Below are positions 49,844 through 59,830 of a DNA stretch of 64,000 bases, piece after piece; positions within the stretch are counted from its first letter, which is position 1, and each line of letters opens with the position of its first letter. Origin of the DNA: Pseudocolwellia sp048296855 (GTDB taxonomy: Bacteria; Pseudomonadota; Gammaproteobacteria; Enterobacterales; Alteromonadaceae); the NCBI GenBank assembly GCA_048296855.1, contig CP182631.1. One strand, 5' to 3'. A model generated the notes under the pieces. The model was not told the DNA's origin and did no database searches. It was given only the letters and a program-made list of their open reading frames with translations. The translations under genes were made by a program, and so were the position numbers.

Positions 49844-50314
49844 ATGATTTTAAAAAAAACATATTTAACAATATTTTTAATGGCGTGTTTAGCACTTATT
49901 ACAGGTTGCGCAACTATCAATGCAATAGTACCTCCGTCTACAGATATAACGTTTAATACTTCGGTAGACATAAATCCTGATAATAACGGTCGAGCTTCTC
50001 CGGTTGTTGTTAAAGTATTTGAGCTTTCTTCACGTACTATTTTTGATACGCAAGATTTTTTTACTTTGTATGAATCACCTGAAGATATTCTCGGTCCTGA
50101 CTTACTAAAAAAAGATGAGTTAGAATTACAACCAGAACAAATAAAAGAATACAAAATGGTACTTAACAAAAATACGCGTTACGTTGGTTTTGTTGTTGCC
50201 TATCGCAACATAGATAGTTCTAGATGGCGTGCAGTGGTAGAAGTTAAGCCTACGGGATATGGTAACGTAACAATGAATATTGAAAAGTTAGCTATTTACC
50301 CAAGTCATAAATAG
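49844..50314 (+). CDS. tssJ: T6SS outer-membrane lipoprotein TssJ
   Basis: 156 residues. The lipoprotein signal ends in lipobox LITGC with Cys at residue 22 and Ala at +2, so it goes to the outer membrane. The beta-sandwich domain shows VVVKVFELSS near 54-63 and DILGPDLLKKDELELQP near 86-102, the usual TssJ segments. It docks TssM at the periplasmic face of the outer membrane. It lies 19 bases after the FHA gene, in the same operon. Confidence 0.93.
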   Translation: MILKKTYLTIFLMACLALITGCATINAIVPPSTDITFNTSVDINPDNNGRASPVVVKVFELSSRTIFDTQDFFTLYESPEDILGPDLLKKDELELQPEQIKEYKMVLNKNTRYVGFVVAYRNIDSSRWRAVVEVKPTGYGNVTMNIEKLAIYPSHK

Positions 50315-50348
50315 TCAATTAATAAATCTAACAATAATTAGGGAAGTT

Positions 50349-51677
50349 ATGAGTGATTTTAGCCCAGTAGCTTGGACTGAGGGGATGTTTTTACGTCCTC
50401 AGCACATGCAGCAACAAGAAAGATATTTGCAATTTCAGCATTCAAACATTAAAAATCGAATAGAACCGCTTGCTTGGGGGGTGTTCAATTTTGAAATTGA
50501 TCACCGTTTACTTTCTTTAGGGCAATTTCGACTTGATAATATAGAGTGTGTTTTTCAAGATAATACGTTAGCAATATTACCTGAACAAAATCCATTACCT
50601 GATGCCATCACTTTACCAACATCAACAATAAACCAGTTGATTTATCTCGTTGTGCCAATTAATAAAAGTACAGGTTTAAATATTTCAGATCTTAGTGATA
50701 ATCAAATCACACGATTTTTTTATAATGATCATAATATTATAGATACGAGTGTTGGCTCTGATGCGATGGAAGTTCTTCAGGTAGGAAAACTTCATTGCAA
50801 ATTTAAATTACAACAAGAAGATCGTTCAGGTTACGTTTCTATTGCTATTGCTAAAGTCATTGAGGTATCAGATGAAGGTGTTGTTAAACTTGACAATAAA
50901 TTTATCCCACCTTGTGTTTCAATTGAAAATATTAAGGGCTTATTAAATATCACCAAAGAAACCCAAGGTATGATCCAACAAAGAGCTGAGGCTATTGCTG
51001 CAAGGTTGACGCAGGCACAAGGAGCATCTAGTTCAATTTCTGATTTTTTAATGTTACAGCTTTTAAATAAGTATCAGCCTATTTTTGAACATTTAGGCAG
51101 TGTTGTCGGAGTTCATCCGGAGAAGTTGTATTTAAACTTATTAAGCTTAGCGGGTGAATTAGCGACGTTTAGCTCACAACATAAAAGACCTCCAAAGTTT
51201 CCCAAATATCAGCATGACAATTTAACTGAAATTTTTAGTAAAACAATGATCATTGTTAATCAAAGTCTCAGTAATGTGCTTGAACAAACAGCGGTAGAAT
51301 TACCATTAGAAAAAAGTAAATATGGTATTCACTTTACCCCTATAAATGATAAGAGTTCTTTAGATAGTGCTGATTTTATTATTGCGGTTAAGGCATCACT
51401 TCCTTCGGATGAAATAAGAAAACGACTTCCTGCTCAAATTAAAATTGGTTCGGTTGAAAGTATTCGAGAGCTTGTAAATAGTCAGCTACCTGGTATTGGC
51501 ATTATTGAGTTACCTGTTGCTCCAAGGCAAGTGCCTTATCACTCTGGATATCATTATTTTCAATTAGATAAAACGAATCATAATTGGTTTAAACTCAAAA
51601 ATAGTGGTGGCATTGCATTACACTTATCAGGTAATTACCCCGAACTAAAAATAGAGCTTTGGGTAGTTAACGGCTGA
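50349..51677 (+). CDS. tssK: T6SS baseplate protein TssK
   Basis: 442 residues, normal for TssK. The N-terminal signature PVAWTEGMFLRPQHMQQQERYL (quoted as VAWTEGMFLRPQHMQQQ, residues 7-23) is diagnostic. LYLNLLSLAGELATF near 258-272 and the C-terminal GYHYFQLDKTNHNWFKL are also typical. It links the baseplate wedge to TssL and TssM at the inner membrane. Ribosome site GGGAAG before ATG 50,349. Confidence 0.95.
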   Translation: MSDFSPVAWTEGMFLRPQHMQQQERYLQFQHSNIKNRIEPLAWGVFNFEIDHRLLSLGQFRLDNIECVFQDNTLAILPEQNPLPDAITLPTSTINQLIYLVVPINKSTGLNISDLSDNQITRFFYNDHNIIDTSVGSDAMEVLQVGKLHCKFKLQQEDRSGYVSIAIAKVIEVSDEGVVKLDNKFIPPCVSIENIKGLLNITKETQGMIQQRAEAIAARLTQAQGASSSISDFLMLQLLNKYQPIFEHLGSVVGVHPEKLYLNLLSLAGELATFSSQHKRPPKFPKYQHDNLTEIFSKTMIIVNQSLSNVLEQTAVELPLEKSKYGIHFTPINDKSSLDSADFIIAVKASLPSDEIRKRLPAQIKIGSVESIRELVNSQLPGIGIIELPVAPRQVPYHSGYHYFQLDKTNHNWFKLKNSGGIALHLSGNYPELKIELWVVNG

Positions 51678-51702
51678 TAAATTAACAATTAGGGATGATA
51701 AA

Positions 51703-53010
51703 ATGAGTGATAAAACAATTGTAAAACCACGTCCAGGGCGAGGGGCTGGTTTACAAAGTAATAACAAAAATAATGCTCAAAAGAGCGACGACGCTACAAG
51801 CTTACAAACATTAGCTCATGAAAGTAAAATGGATTATCGTAGCCATAATACAATTTTAGCGATGTCTGGAAATCCTATAGTTGATAGTGCAGGTACATTA
51901 TTGTCTATATGCATAAAACTCAGAGGGTCTAAGCAAAATGATGATGCAGAGTCTTTAAAAGTACAGTGTGTAGATCTGATTAAGCACTATGAACAATTAC
52001 TACGAGTCGCTAATATTCCTCCAGAAGATATTCAATCTGCCCGTTATTGTTTGTGTAGTTTTATTGATGAAATTGTTTTAAATACACCTTGGGGCGAACG
52101 CAGCGCTTGGGCTTCAAATAGTTTGCTCTCAACTTTTCATAATGAAACTTTTGGCGGCGAGTATTTCTTTACTTTACTTGAAAGTTCTTTGCAATACCCC
52201 TCAGAAAAACATCGATTATTAGAGCTAATGTACTTATGTATGACCCTTGGTTTTGTAGGAAAAATGAAGTTAGAAGAGCAAGGTGAACAAAAATTAGAAG
52301 ATTTAAGAGATAAAACGTACCACTGTGTTCAAGGGTTTAAAGGTGAGTTAAACCGAGATTTATCTCCTGGATGGAGAGATAAAGTGGCGCAAGGGGTAAG
52401 TTTTCAACAGCCTTTCCCATTATGGGTGATCGGAGCTTTGTTTGGTGTAGTCATGTTGTTTATTTACATGGCTTTTAGTTACAGTATTAACAATTATTCT
52501 TCAAATGTTTATAAAGAGTTAGTTTCTTTGGTTCCTTGGCAGCCGAATGACAATAACATGACAGGTAGTGTCAATCGTGACGAAGCTTTAATGTTACAAC
52601 AATTACTTCAAACAGAAATTAATCGTGACTTACTCGAAGTTGAACAACTTCCAGATCGAGTAAGGATCAGCATAGGTGCAGGAGTGTTATTTGCAAGTGG
52701 AAGTACACAGCCTCGCTCTGATTTTGAAGCTATTCTAGCTAAAATAGCTCGAACTCTTGAAGGAACTAAAGGAAAGATACTCATTACCGGCCATACCGAT
52801 GATGAGCCCATATTTACTACCAAATATCCATCTAATTGGCATTTATCATTAGCGAGAGCTACCTCTATAGGAAATTTTCTTGCTAATAACGCTTCTTTAA
52901 GTGGTCGTTTATGGCCTGAAGGTAAAGGAGAGTCTGAGCCTAGATATAAAAATGATAGTGAAAAAAATCGCTCATTAAATCGTAGAATTGAAATAGATTT
53001 GTTGTTCTAG
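51703..53010 (+). CDS. tssL: T6SS TssL with OmpA/MotB peptidoglycan-binding domain
   Basis: 435 residues. A DotU/IcmH cytoplasmic domain (about residues 50-235: ARYCLCSFIDEIVLNTPWG near 108-126, FGGEYFF, LGFVGKM) is followed by one span near 243-262 (PLWVIGALFGVVMLFIYMAF). A periplasmic OmpA-like domain follows (about 310-435: VLFASGSTQ, ITGHTDDEP, NRSLNRRIEI). The long form anchors the membrane complex to peptidoglycan directly. ATG 51,703 follows AGGGATG at nine bases. Confidence 0.95.
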   Translation: MSDKTIVKPRPGRGAGLQSNNKNNAQKSDDATSLQTLAHESKMDYRSHNTILAMSGNPIVDSAGTLLSICIKLRGSKQNDDAESLKVQCVDLIKHYEQLLRVANIPPEDIQSARYCLCSFIDEIVLNTPWGERSAWASNSLLSTFHNETFGGEYFFTLLESSLQYPSEKHRLLELMYLCMTLGFVGKMKLEEQGEQKLEDLRDKTYHCVQGFKGELNRDLSPGWRDKVAQGVSFQQPFPLWVIGALFGVVMLFIYMAFSYSINNYSSNVYKELVSLVPWQPNDNNMTGSVNRDEALMLQQLLQTEINRDLLEVEQLPDRVRISIGAGVLFASGSTQPRSDFEAILAKIARTLEGTKGKILITGHTDDEPIFTTKYPSNWHLSLARATSIGNFLANNASLSGRLWPEGKGESEPRYKNDSEKNRSLNRRIEIDLLF

Positions 53011-53031
53011 TTGTATACAAAGGAATTGTAA

Positions 53032-56000
53032 ATGTCGTTTAAAAAAATTATAACAAAATTGAAATCTAAATTAGTCATTACTATTTTAGGCTTTATTTGT
53101 TTAGCTTTACTCATATGGTTTGGTGGACCTTTGCTAGCTATTGCTGGTTATGAACCATTAATTACAGTATCAGCAAGAATTATTTTTTTATTGCTAATTG
53201 TTATCGTGTGGGGAGCAATAAAATTTACACATAAAGTAAAAGATAAAAAACAAAATGAAGCCATGGTAAATAATTTAATTCATGGTGAAGAAGACATGAA
53301 GGAAAACACTTCAGATGAAGCTGTTAAAAGTGAAATAGGTGTATTGCACAAAAAAATGGTGCAAGCGCTTGATATATTAAAAAACACTAAGTTTTCTGAA
53401 AATAAAAATATTTATGAATTGCCTTGGTACATCATGATTGGTCCTCCAGGATCAGGTAAAACAACCGCTATTCATCATTCTGGTTTAGAGTACCCATTAA
53501 AAGAAAAAATGGGTATAGACATGATTGAGGGGGTTGGCGGTACTCGCCATTGTGATTGGTGGTTCACGAATAAGGCCGTTTTAATAGATACAGCTGGTCG
53601 ATATACCACTCAAGACAGCCATACCCAGCGTGATTCTAGAGCTTGGCAAGGCTTTTTAGGGTTATTGAAAAAGTTTAGACCTCTTCGTCCAATTAATGGG
53701 GTGATCATTACTATGGGTATGGCAGAGCTTCTTAATCAAACTAAAACTGAGCGTAATTTACATGCAAGAGCTATAAAACAACGCCTTCAAGAGCTACAAA
53801 ATCAACTTAATATGACGTTCCCTGTTTACGTATTATTTTCAAAATCTGATTTGATTGCTGGTTTTAATGAATTTTTTGATGATTTTACCAAAGAAGATTG
53901 TGAGCAAATATGGGGGGTAACTTTCCCCTTAGAAGCCTCTGAAGATGAAGCCAGTATTGTAAGTACTTTCAATAAAGAGTTTCATAATTTACTTACAAAC
54001 CTTAACTCCCGAATTAATGTGCGCTTAAAAAACGAGAGAGACTTCGAACGACGTTCATCAATATATGAATTTCCAAAGCAATTAAGGTTACTGCAAAGTG
54101 CTGCTGATGATTTTTTAAAAGAAATATTTGCACCTAATGCTTATGAAGAAGCACCATTATTACGAGGCGTTTATTTAACAAGTGCCACTCAAGAGGGGAC
54201 TCCTATCGATCGCCTTTCTTCTCAATTAGCTACAGGCGTTAAAGTTGAACAAAAAGCATCACATGTTAAACATCAAAGAAGTTATTTTATTAAACGCTTA
54301 CTTGAAGACGTTATTTTTCCAGAGAAAAATTTAGCGTCTATTAATCGTCAGCATGATAAACAAAATCTACTTTTAAGACGAGCAACTATAGCAGTAGCTT
54401 CTGTAGTTACTGTGTTTTTTACTTATGCTTGGTGGTCAAGCTATCAATGGAATAGTGAGTTAGTTGACCGAACTAAAACGTCAATCGAAAACTATCAAGA
54501 AGTCACCTCTGGTGGGTTAAATGAACAATCCGAAATTATTACTTTAACTAAAGGGTTAACCACACTAAGAAACCTCCCTGTAGGGTATGCTAATGAAGAT
54601 ATTGTTGATGCTCATACTTTGGGCTTATATCAAGGAGATAAATTTAAGCAGCCTGCCAGTGAGGCATACAAAAGAGCTTTAGAAGCTTATCTTGTTCCAT
54701 ATTTAATTAAAGCTCTTAGTCAGGAAATGCAAGAGAATGCTTCCCATTTGAGTTATTTATATGAAACGCTTAAAACTTATTTAATGTTATTTCAGGCCGA
54801 ATACTACAAAGAAGACGATATAAAAATATGGTTTTCGGCATACTTTGATCGAAACGTACCTGGAATTATTAATGCCGATATACGCGCACAATTAAATCAG
54901 CATTTATCAACTATGTTAGAAATAGGCACTAGAGGGCATGATTATAATGAAGAGCTAGTAACACAAGCTCGACAAAATTTAACTATGTTACCTTTAGTTG
55001 AAAGAGCATATCAAAGATTAAAAAGTGATTTTAGTGAAAGTAGTATTCCAGATTTTAAATTGATTGATATTTTGAGTTTAGATAGCTTACAAGCTTTTAC
55101 TTTTCAAAGCGGCAGAACATTTAACGAAGGTATTCCTAGCTTGTACACTTTCAATGGTTTCCATGGAATTTTTAATATTGAAAAAAATAGAATAATAAAA
55201 CGACTTATTGAAGACAGTTGGGTTTATGGTGATGATTTAAATACACTTGACGATAAAACAAAAGCTCAAATTACAACACAATTAGAACAAAAGTATATTA
55301 GAGATTATATTTTTTATTGGGAAGATCTCTTAAGTGATCTTACGATTAAACCCTTTAGTACTTTAGATGGCGCAACAGATATAACTCATGCATTAACAAG
55401 TCCTGACGCACCTATAAAGAGTATAATCCTAGCAGTCCAAAAAAATGTTCAGCTAACTAAGGTTCCATTATCTAAAAATGGTAAAGCGGCCAAAGAAATA
55501 GCTACAAGTGCATCTGATGTTCTATTTCAATCTAAGAAATCTCGAATTAGCCGTTTATTACCAAACGAACCTCTTGATGTGGATATTGACCTACCAGGTA
55601 AAGATGTTGAGTTGGCTTTTAGTGACTTACTAACGATTGATTTAAAATTACTTGAGGATATACAGGGTACAGTACGTTCGATAAATCGAAATTTAGACAA
55701 AGTGTCCTTAACAACTCAAACATCTAATTATATGAATCAAGGTTTAGAAAGCCAATTTTTATCATTAGGTAATAAATTACGTGAACAATTAACCAATGTA
55801 CCTTTTCCTGTATTTAACTGGTTAGACAATATTGCGATACAAACTAAAGGTTTTGCTAGAACAAATCAAAATCAACGACTTAATGGTATTTGGGAATCTA
55901 ATGTACTCGCTGAATATCGACGTGCTATTAGGGGTCGTTATCCATTTAGACGAAATTCTTCACAAGATGTACGAATTAAGGATTTTACACGTTTCTTTGG

Positions 56001-56565
56001 ATATGGCGGGACTTTAGATAAGTTTTGGAAAACGTATCTAAGTGCTTACGTAGATACAAGTAAAAAGCCTTGGCATTTTTCAAAAGATATTGGTATTAAC
56101 AACCAAATATTAAAAATGTATCAAGAGGCAGAGTTAATTAGAGAAGCTTTCTTTGAGTCAGATAAAAAAACACCAGTCATTGATTTCAGTCTTGAGCCTA
56201 ATTATTTAGATAGAACCGTTAGTCAATTTATGCTTGAGATTGATGGACAACAACTTAACTACCGCCATGGACCAACCAGAAAAGAACAATTTACTTGGCC
56301 AGGTACAAGTGCAAATAGTGAAACGCGTATTGCTTTCACACCACCTAATGGTGGTCGATCTATTAATAAAAAATATACAGGTGAATGGTCATTATTTAAA
56401 TTCTTTGATGAATTGAGTAAACAAAGACCAAAAACTAAGCAAGATGGTATTTTGAAAATAGCGTTAAGTGGTTATAAGGCTGATATTAAATTTGTCGCTA
56501 ACAGTGTTAATAACCCTTTTTGGATGGTTAATTTGGAGCGTTTTTCATGTCCGACGACGCTATAG
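53032..56565 (+). CDS. tssM: T6SS membrane protein TssM (IcmF family)
   Basis: 1177 residues, normal for TssM. Two N-terminal spans at about residues 14-38 and 45-63 are followed by a cytoplasmic NTPase-like domain with an intact Walker A GPPGSGKTT at 137-145 and DTAGRY near 186-191. A third span lies near 448-467. The large periplasmic region ends in the TssJ-binding part. It is the central pillar of the trans-envelope complex. The last 19 bases overlap the tagF start, which indicates translational coupling. Confidence 0.96.
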   Translation: MSFKKIITKLKSKLVITILGFICLALLIWFGGPLLAIAGYEPLITVSARIIFLLLIVIVWGAIKFTHKVKDKKQNEAMVNNLIHGEEDMKENTSDEAVKSEIGVLHKKMVQALDILKNTKFSENKNIYELPWYIMIGPPGSGKTTAIHHSGLEYPLKEKMGIDMIEGVGGTRHCDWWFTNKAVLIDTAGRYTTQDSHTQRDSRAWQGFLGLLKKFRPLRPINGVIITMGMAELLNQTKTERNLHARAIKQRLQELQNQLNMTFPVYVLFSKSDLIAGFNEFFDDFTKEDCEQIWGVTFPLEASEDEASIVSTFNKEFHNLLTNLNSRINVRLKNERDFERRSSIYEFPKQLRLLQSAADDFLKEIFAPNAYEEAPLLRGVYLTSATQEGTPIDRLSSQLATGVKVEQKASHVKHQRSYFIKRLLEDVIFPEKNLASINRQHDKQNLLLRRATIAVASVVTVFFTYAWWSSYQWNSELVDRTKTSIENYQEVTSGGLNEQSEIITLTKGLTTLRNLPVGYANEDIVDAHTLGLYQGDKFKQPASEAYKRALEAYLVPYLIKALSQEMQENASHLSYLYETLKTYLMLFQAEYYKEDDIKIWFSAYFDRNVPGIINADIRAQLNQHLSTMLEIGTRGHDYNEELVTQARQNLTMLPLVERAYQRLKSDFSESSIPDFKLIDILSLDSLQAFTFQSGRTFNEGIPSLYTFNGFHGIFNIEKNRIIKRLIEDSWVYGDDLNTLDDKTKAQITTQLEQKYIRDYIFYWEDLLSDLTIKPFSTLDGATDITHALTSPDAPIKSIILAVQKNVQLTKVPLSKNGKAAKEIATSASDVLFQSKKSRISRLLPNEPLDVDIDLPGKDVELAFSDLLTIDLKLLEDIQGTVRSINRNLDKVSLTTQTSNYMNQGLESQFLSLGNKLREQLTNVPFPVFNWLDNIAIQTKGFARTNQNQRLNGIWESNVLAEYRRAIRGRYPFRRNSSQDVRIKDFTRFFGYGGTLDKFWKTYLSAYVDTSKKPWHFSKDIGINNQILKMYQEAELIREAFFESDKKTPVIDFSLEPNYLDRTVSQFMLEIDGQQLNYRHGPTRKEQFTWPGTSANSETRIAFTPPNGGRSINKKYTGEWSLFKFFDELSKQRPKTKQDGILKIALSGYKADIKFVANSVNNPFWMVNLERFSCPTTL

Positions 56566-57263
56566 AATTAATTGGTTTTTGTGGGAAAATCCCCACAAAA
56601 GGTGATTTTGTACAAAGTAACTTTAATCGTGATTTTTTAAAACATTGGAATGAATGGTTACAAGCTGTTGTAGCAGTAAGTAAAGAACAACTTGAAACAC
56701 AATGGCTAGATTGTTATTTAACGAGTCCTATTTGGCACTTTTCGCTCTCTTCTGGTGTTTGCTGTGAATCTGCTGTTATGGGAACTCTTATTCCGAGTGT
56801 AGATCAAGTGGGCAGACACTTTCCTTTTACACTGGCTATTGAACATACTGATCTTGCTATACAAGCTTGGTTTGAAAATGATTGGTCACAAAACACTGAA
56901 AATATGATCTTAGAAGTGTTAGAAGATAATTTTGAACTTGATGTTTGGTTTGATAAATTAGCTGGTCAAATACCGAGTTTAGAGATAACAAAAAGAACAT
57001 TTATAAATAATGAAACTAGTGACAAAGTAAAAAAAGCTTGGGTTATTCAAGGATCTGTATCACCTGAAATAATTGATTTACTTCACCTACAATATTCACA
57101 GAATTACGGTGCTTATAGTCTATGGTGGACTTTAGGTTCAGAACTGGTTGAACCTTGTTTTATTGTAACTGATGGCTTACCACAAGTTAGTCAATTTGCT
57201 GCTATGTTGAACGGTCAATGGCAACAACATAGTTGGAATACTAGCGAGATTATTAAGGATTAA
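56547..57263 (+). CDS. tagF: T6SS-associated protein TagF
   Basis: 238 residues. FCGKIPTKGDFVQSNFNRDFL at residues 11-31 (quoted as GKIPTKGDFVQSN) and WLQAVVAVSKEQL near 36-48 are the TagF/DUF2094 signature, with LIPSVDQVGRHFPFTLA near 81-97. TagF is a post-translational negative regulator that sequesters the FHA protein. It sits between tssM and the phosphatase gene, overlapping both (19 bases and one base). This places all repressive factors next to one another. Confidence 0.93.
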   Translation: MSDDAIELIGFCGKIPTKGDFVQSNFNRDFLKHWNEWLQAVVAVSKEQLETQWLDCYLTSPIWHFSLSSGVCCESAVMGTLIPSVDQVGRHFPFTLAIEHTDLAIQAWFENDWSQNTENMILEVLEDNFELDVWFDKLAGQIPSLEITKRTFINNETSDKVKKAWVIQGSVSPEIIDLLHLQYSQNYGAYSLWWTLGSELVEPCFIVTDGLPQVSQFAAMLNGQWQQHSWNTSEIIKD

Positions 57264-58039
57264 TGATGTTTCAGTCGAGCGCACAAACACATAGAGGCAC
57301 CGTCAGAAAAATAAATGAAGATGCTTTTTTAGAGTTACCATCACAAGGGATATGGGTTGTAGCTGATGGTATGGGAGGCCATGCAGCGGGTGATGTTGCA
57401 AGTCAACTCGTTATTGATACTATTCATAAAAAAGTTGAATTTTTATCCCACTCTGAAATAAATACTGACGTACTGGTTGATGCACTTAAAGACAGTAATA
57501 CAATGTTACAACAAATGAGCAAAACCCAATTTTCGGGTAAAGTAGCGGGTAGTACTGTTGTTGTATTATGGATTAAAGACGACAAGTATCATTTGTTGTG
57601 GGTTGGAGATAGCAGAGGTTATTTACTAAGACAGAACCTCCTAAAACAAATTACAAAAGATCATAGCCAAGTAAACGATATGGTTGATGAAGGTGTTCTC
57701 GCTGCTGAAGATGCAGAAAAACATCCACTAGCAAACGTTATAACACGCGCTGTAGGTGTCGATATTGAACTTGATGTTGATATTAAAATAGATTATTTAG
57801 CAGAAGGAGATGTATTTCTTCTTTGTAGCGATGGACTAAACAAAGAAGTTAGTGATAAAGAAATTGAGCAAGCATTACAGCCCGGTAATATCATAGATGC
57901 TGGAATGGCATTGATGCATGCATCATTAGTTCGAAATGCACGTGATAATGTAACCTGTATTTTGGTTAAAAATAAGACAAGTAATGATGCTGTAGTACAG
58001 AATCATGACTTAGATTCAACAATCCCTTTGTTCACTTAA
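57263..58039 (+). CDS. T6SS PP2C-type protein phosphatase (PppA/Stp1-like)
   Basis: 258 residues. PP2C metal-site motifs: NEDAF near residues 17-21, VADGMGGHAAGDVAS near 33-47, WVGDSRGYLL near 112-121, LCSDGLNKEVSD near 191-202 and RDNVTCILV near 228-236. It removes phosphate from the FHA protein and switches secretion off, opposing the kinase at 46,452. ATG 57,263 overlaps the tagF stop by one base; the second ATG at 57,266 is equally possible. Confidence 0.93.
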   Translation: MMFQSSAQTHRGTVRKINEDAFLELPSQGIWVVADGMGGHAAGDVASQLVIDTIHKKVEFLSHSEINTDVLVDALKDSNTMLQQMSKTQFSGKVAGSTVVVLWIKDDKYHLLWVGDSRGYLLRQNLLKQITKDHSQVNDMVDEGVLAAEDAEKHPLANVITRAVGVDIELDVDIKIDYLAEGDVFLLCSDGLNKEVSDKEIEQALQPGNIIDAGMALMHASLVRNARDNVTCILVKNKTSNDAVVQNHDLDSTIPLFT

Positions 58040-58068
58040 ATTAAAAAAATTATTGCTATCAATAAAGG

Positions 58069-58151
58069 TATCGTTTAGTATTTCCCACGATATCGTTTGA
58101 TATCTACGCAGGATTACTTTACAGCATATTTTTTATGCTTGTAGCTGTAAA
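58069..58151 (+). promoter_or_regulatory. Repeat-rich leader before tssA
   Basis: TATCGTTTAGTAT (58,069-58,081) and TATCGTTTGATAT (58,091-58,103) are direct repeats 22 bases, or two helical turns, apart. TTTACAGC (58,118-58,125) and GCTGTAAA (58,144-58,151) form an outer inverted repeat that encloses AGCATA...TATGCT, so two alternative hairpins overlap. This is the largest gap inside the cluster downstream of the FHA gene and the likely control point for tssA to tssE. Confidence 0.5.
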
Positions 58152-58171
58152 TTTTCAAGGAAGAAATAAGA

Positions 58172-59284
58172 TTGAATTTTCTAAAATTCGAGATTAAAGA
58201 TCTCATACAACCTATTTCAGATAGCGCGCCAACCGGTGAAGACCCTAGGCATGATGTCACTCCAAATTCCAATTATTATTTATTAAAAGAAATCCGTAAT
58301 TCTGCTCGCGCTAAAGAACGTAAAGCCCTAATCGATGAAGAAGATTTACAGGCTATCGCTTCTGATTGGCGACCTATTCTAGAACAAGTCCCCCAAATTT
58401 TAAAAAATGATTGTAAAGACTTAGAGCTTGTTGCTTGGTTAATTGAAGCGTTATGTCGATTACATGGTTTTAAAGGTTTAACTTATGGCTTTAGTTTAGC
58501 TAGTGAGTTAATAGAGCAATATTGGGATGAACTTTATCCAACACCTGAACCAGATGATTTAGCAGAAAGATTAGCTCCTCTCATCGGATTAAATGGTATT
58601 GAGAGCGAAGGTTCATTAATTCAACCAATAAAATCAATAGCAATAACTGATGGAAAATCAGAAGGGCCTTTTTCAACGTGGCAATATGAACAAGCTGTAG
58701 ACGTTGAGAGGTTAGATAAAGAAAAACAAATAAAAAAATTTGAATCGGGCTCTATCGCATTAGAAGATGTAGAGGTTTCAATTAAAGAGTCATCAGATAG
58801 TTTTTTTATTGAACTTAATAATGATATCAATAGCGCTATAGATGCATTCTCAATGCTTTCTGAATCTATGGATAAAGCTATGTTGGGTGATCCTCAGCCA
58901 ACCAGCTACATAAGCCAATGTTTAAAAGTCTGTTCAAATTCACTCCAGCATATAGCTGCTGATATCTTAAAAAAATCTAACGCGAGTCAAATAAATAGCG
59001 ACTCAGAGTCTACCGATGAGTTTACTAACCCTGATGAAAGTCATGGGCATTTTGAGTCAGGAATTAGTCAACAGATGAATTCAAGATCTCAAGCAATTGA
59101 ACAGTTAGATAAAGTCGCAGAATTTTTTAGAAAAACCGAACCTCATTCTCCAATGTCTTATGCTATTGAACAAGTTGTTCGTTGGAGTGGTTTAAGCTTA
59201 CCTGAATTACTCCAAGAGCTTATAACAGATGGAGATGCGAGGAATGGCTATTTCAAATTGTCAGGAATTAAAACTGAAGAATAA
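58172..59284 (+). CDS. tssA: T6SS protein TssA
   Basis: 370 residues. The N-terminal ImpA domain is clear: PISDSAPTGEDPRHD near residues 14-28, DWRPILEQVPQIL near 65-77, WLIEALCRLHGFKGLTYG (quoted in part) near 90-107 and YWDELYPTPEPDD near 117-129. The C-terminal part ends QVVRWSGLSLPELLQELI, as in TssA proteins with a short end. TssA caps and primes sheath assembly at the baseplate. TTG 58,172 follows AAGGAAG; no ATG fits. Confidence 0.93.
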   Translation: MNFLKFEIKDLIQPISDSAPTGEDPRHDVTPNSNYYLLKEIRNSARAKERKALIDEEDLQAIASDWRPILEQVPQILKNDCKDLELVAWLIEALCRLHGFKGLTYGFSLASELIEQYWDELYPTPEPDDLAERLAPLIGLNGIESEGSLIQPIKSIAITDGKSEGPFSTWQYEQAVDVERLDKEKQIKKFESGSIALEDVEVSIKESSDSFFIELNNDINSAIDAFSMLSESMDKAMLGDPQPTSYISQCLKVCSNSLQHIAADILKKSNASQINSDSESTDEFTNPDESHGHFESGISQQMNSRSQAIEQLDKVAEFFRKTEPHSPMSYAIEQVVRWSGLSLPELLQELITDGDARNGYFKLSGIKTEE

Positions 59285-59329
59285 AAGCAGTGTTGTACTG
59301 CTCAAAACTAGTTATTGAAAGGAGATCGC

Positions 59330-59830
59330 ATGGGTATACATGATAAGTTAAAAAGAGTCAGAAAACCTCGAGTTCACATCACATATGATGTTGAGACAGA
59401 GGGAGCTGTAGTAAAAAAAGAGTTACCCTTTGTAATAGGGATAACTGGTGATTTTTCTGGTCACAATAAAGCCAATCTTAAACCATTAAAAGACCGACGT
59501 TTTGTGCAAATTGACAGAGATAACTTTGACGATGTTCTAAATAGAATGAATCCTAAGTTAGATATTGCGGTTGAAAATACATTATCAAATGACGATACAG
59601 AGTTAAAAGTTGGATTAAACTTTAATTCGTTAAGTGATTTTGAGCCGGCTGCAATTGTTAATCAAGTTGAGCCGCTTAAAAAGTTAATGGAAACTAGAAA
59701 TAAACTTCGCGATTTAATGACAAAAGTTGATCGCTCTGAAGATTTAGAAAATATTCTAGAAGATGTGTTAAGTAATACGGCTAGTTTAGATAAATTAGCA
59801 GGTGAACTAGACATTAAAGGAGCTGAATAA
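59330..59830 (+). CDS. tssB: T6SS contractile sheath small subunit TssB
   Basis: 166 residues. KLKRVRKPRVHITYDVETEG near 6-25 (quoted as KPRVHITYDVETEG), LPFVIGITGDFSG near 33-45 and LKDRRFVQIDRDNFDDVL are the VipA/TssB signature. It builds the contractile sheath with TssC. ATG 59,330 follows AGGAG. Its stop overlaps the tssC start (TAATG), so the two subunits are coupled. Confidence 0.96.
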   Translation: MGIHDKLKRVRKPRVHITYDVETEGAVVKKELPFVIGITGDFSGHNKANLKPLKDRRFVQIDRDNFDDVLNRMNPKLDIAVENTLSNDDTELKVGLNFNSLSDFEPAAIVNQVEPLKKLMETRNKLRDLMTKVDRSEDLENILEDVLSNTASLDKLAGELDIKGAE

